This document shows positions 61,090 to 64,000 of a DNA stretch of 64,000 nucleotides, piece after piece. Both the position numbers and the translations under genes were made by a program. Origin of the DNA: Hydractinia symbiolongicarpus (taxonomy: Eukaryota; Cnidaria; Hydrozoa; Anthoathecata; Hydractiniidae); NCBI RefSeq assembly GCF_029227915.1, contig NC_079887.1, positions 26,535,650 through 26,599,649 of the forward strand. Reading direction: 5' to 3'. A model generated the notes under the pieces. That model ran no database searches, was not told the origin of the DNA, and saw only the letters and a program-made list of their open reading frames with translations. Each line of letters starts with the position of its first letter. Positions within the stretch are counted from its first letter, which is position 1.

Positions 61090-63300
61090 GTTTACTCCCT
61101 GGGTACTTTCTTTGTATACTTTTGACTATACGGGCCGAGTCCGGGATTTAGGGAAATCGCAGGTTTTCGTTTGCCGGCGATTAAACTGCTTTTATTCAGC
61201 GTCTCATCAAAAATGAAAACATTTGTGAAAACTACAAGTCTCACGCGTTTTAGTGGTGAAAAAATAATTTAAAAAATCGTTCGGGAAATGAGTTTACTCC
61301 CTGGGTACTTCCTTTGTATACTTTTGACTATACGGGCCAAGCCGGGATATACGGGAAATCGCGGGTTTTCGTTTGCCGGCGATTAAACTTCTTTTATTCA
61401 GCGTCTCATCAAAAATGAAAACATTTTTAAAAACTACAAGTCTTATGCGTTTTAGTGGTGAAAAAATAATTTAAAAAATAGTTCTGGAAATGAGTTTACT
61501 CACAGGGTACTTTCTTTGTATACATTCGACTATACGGGCCAAGCCCGGGATTTACGGGAAATCGCGGGTTTTCGTTTTCCGGCGATTAAACTGCTTTTAT
61601 TCAGCGTCTCATCAAAAATGAAAAGATTCTTGAAAACTACAAGTCTCATGCGTTTTAGTGGTGAAATAATAATTTAAAAAATCGTTTGGGAAATGAGTTT
61701 ACTCCCTGGGTACTTTCTTTGTATACTTTTGACTATACGGGCCGAGTCCAGGATTTACGGGAAATCGCAGGTTTTCGTTTGCCGGCGATTAAACTTCTTT
61801 TATTCAGCGTCTCATCAAAAATGAAAACATTTTTAAAAACTACAAGTCTCATGCGTTTTAGTGGTGAAAAATTAATTTAAAAAATCGTTCGGGAAATGAG
61901 TTTACTCCCTGGGTACTTTCTTTGTATACTTTTGACTATACGGGCCAAGCCGGGATTTACGGGAAATCGCGGGTTTTCGTTTGCCGGCGATTAAACTTCT
62001 TTTATTCAGCGTCTCATCAAAAATGAAAATATTTTTGAAAACTACAAGTCTCATGCGTTTTAGTGGTGAAAAAATAATTTAAAAAATCGTTCGGGAAATG
62101 AGTTTACTCCCTGGGTACTTTCTTCTATACTTTTGACTATACGGGCCGAGTCCGGGATTTACGGGAAATCGCGGATTTTCGTTTGCCGGCGATTAAACTT
62201 CTTTTATTCAGCGTCCCATCAAATATGAAAATATTTTTGAAAACTACAAGTCTCATGCGTTTAGTGGTAAAAAAATAATATAAAAATACGTTCGGGAAAC
62301 GAGTTTACTCCCTGGGTACTTTCTTTGTATACTTTTGACTATACGGGCCAAGCCCGGGATTTACGGGAAATCGCGGGTTTTCGTTTGCCGGCGATTAAAC
62401 TTCTTTTATTCAGCGTCTCATCAAAAATGAAAACATTTTTGAAAACTACAAGTCTCATGCGTTTTAGTGGTGAAAAAATAATTTAAAAAATCGTTCGGGA
62501 AATGAGTTTACTCCCTGGGTACTTTCTTGTATACTTTTGACTATACGGGCCGAGTCCGGGATTTACGGGAAATCGCGGATTTTCGTTTGTCGGCGATTAA
62601 ACTTCTTTTATTCAGCGTCCCATCAAGTATGAAAATATTTTGGAAAACTACAAGTCTCATGCGTTTAGTGGTAAAAAAATAATATAAAAAATCGTTCGGG
62701 AAATGAGTTTACTCCCTGGGTACTTTCTTTGTATACTTTTGACTATACGGGCCAAGCCCGGGATTTACGGGACATCGCGGGCTTTCGTTTGCCGGCGATT
62801 AAACTTCTTTTATTCAGCGTCTCATCAAAAATGAAAACATTTTTAAAAACTACAAGTCTTATGCGTTTTAGTGGTAAAAAGTAATTTAAAAAATCGTTCG
62901 GGAAATGAGTTTACTTCCTGGGTACTTTCTTTGTATACTTTTGACCATACGGGCCAGGTCCGGGATTTACGGGAAATCGCGGGTTTCCGTTTGCCGGCGA
63001 TTAAACTTCTTTTATTCAGGGTCTCATCAAAAATGAAAACATTTTTGAAAACTACATGTCTCATGCGTTTTAGTGGTGAAAGAATAATTTAAAAAATCGT
63101 TCAGGAAATGAGTTTACTCCCTGGGTACTTTCTTGTATACTTTTGACTATACGGGCCGAGTCCGGGATTTACGGGAAATCGCGGATTTTCGTTTGCCGGC
63201 GATTAAACTTCTTTTATTCAGCGTCCCATCAAATACGAAAATATTTTTGAAAACTACAAGTCTCATGCGTTTAGTGGTAAAAAAATAATATAAAAAATCG
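61090..63300 (+). repeat. Segmental satellite duplication D, copy 2
   Basis: Partner of 52800-55010. Its upstream part also repeats 60080-61090 at a lag of 1012 bp (five monomers), and a piece of its end recurs 809 bp later at about 63650-63900 (four monomers), so several registers of exchange are layered here. Confidence 0.78.
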
Positions 63301-64000
63301 TTCGGGAAATGAGTTTACTCCCTGGGTACTTTCTTTGTATACTTTTGACTATACGGGCCAAGCCCGGGATTTACGGGAAATCGCGGGTTTTTGTTTGCCG
63401 GCGATTAAACTTCTTTTATTCAGCGTCTCATCAAAATATGAAAACATTTTTAAAAACTACAAGTCTTATGCGTTTTAGTGGTGAAAAAATAATTTAAAAA
63501 ATCGTTCTGGAAATAAGTTTACTCCCTGGGTACTTTCTTTGTATACATTCGACTATACGGGCCAAGCCCGGGATTTACGGGAAATCGCAGGTTTTCGTTT
63601 GCTTCAATTAAACTTCTTTTATTCAGCGTCTCATCAAAAATGAAAACATTTTTAAAAACTACAAGTCTTATGCGTTTTAGTGGTAAAAAGTAATTTAAAA
63701 AATCGTTCGGGAAATGAGTTTACTTCCTGGGTACTTTCTTTGTATACTTTTGACCATACGGGCCAGGTTCGGGATTTACGGGAAATCGCGGGTTTCCGTT
63801 TGCCGGCGATTAAACTTCTTTTATTCAGGGTCTCATCAAAAATGAAAACATTTTTGAAAACTACATGTCTCATGCGTTTTAGTGGTGAAAGAATAGTTTA
63901 AAAAATCGTTCGGGAAATGAGTTTACTCCCTGGGTACTTTCTTGTATACTTTTGACTATACGGGCCGAGTCCGGGATTTACGGGAAATCGCGGATTTTCG

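Larger units (their letters stand above)
24720..64000 (+). repeat. 202-bp satellite array, right arm
   Basis: This is the same satellite in the same orientation, resuming in mid-monomer directly after the LINE and running off the window end. The first bases complete the monomer broken at 20520, so both arms were one array before the insertion. The arm is mosaic: blocks near 26.7-30.4 kb recur at 44.1-48.3 kb, 52.8-55.0 kb at 61.1-63.3 kb, and 37.9-43.9 kb holds near-identical 6- and 12-monomer units. Occasional damaged monomers occur, with short deletions at 28727 and 58048 and altered segments at 47608 and 63600. No genes or RNA genes were seen. Confidence 0.97.

Overview
The window is eukaryotic, almost certainly animal, repetitive DNA. 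It holds one tandem satellite with a monomer of about 202 bp, always in the same orientation, filling 1-20520 and 24720-64000 (about 59.8 kb, roughly 296 monomers by division). A single non-LTR retrotransposon (LINE) of about 4.2 kb at 20521-24719 interrupts it. I see no host gene, tRNA, rRNA or CRISPR array. The LINE encodes an SGNH/GDSL-type esterase ORF1 and an APE endonuclease-reverse transcriptase ORF2 of the broad CR1/L2 group. Elements of that type are common in aquatic invertebrates such as cnidarians, but the species cannot be fixed from this window. Kilobases of homogeneous satellite suggest a centromeric, pericentromeric or other heterochromatic block; that is inference.

Layout: 1-20520 is the left satellite arm. 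20521-24719 is the LINE, in the same orientation as the monomers. 24720-64000 is the right satellite arm. Monomers fall into recognisable diagnostic types: the standard TCATCAAAAATG type; a CCATCAAATATG/AATATAAAAAATC type about 1-3 bp shorter; a TTAACTCACAGGG type; and a GAAATAATAA/CGTTTGGGAA type. They recur in ordered blocks of 3 to 15 monomers and in larger duplications offset by about 2.0, 2.4, 8.3, 9.7, 17.4, 19.2-19.4 and 28.1 kb. This is the expected footprint of higher-order repeats that expand by unequal exchange.

The LINE is the only coding unit. ORF1 and ORF2 lie in the same reading frame. An upstream ATG at 20535 opens a 1,345-codon frame, running to 24569, that is broken by only two stops: TAA at 20544 and TGA at 21615. 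The element joins the satellite exactly at the centre of a GTATAC palindrome, with no target-site duplication longer than 1 bp and no target loss. An unoccupied paralogous copy of the same block is present at 16032-17030. Other notable points are a canonical four-tract G-quadruplex motif in one monomer class, variation that favours CpG sites, and a CENP-B-box-like segment whose spacing does not match the known box.
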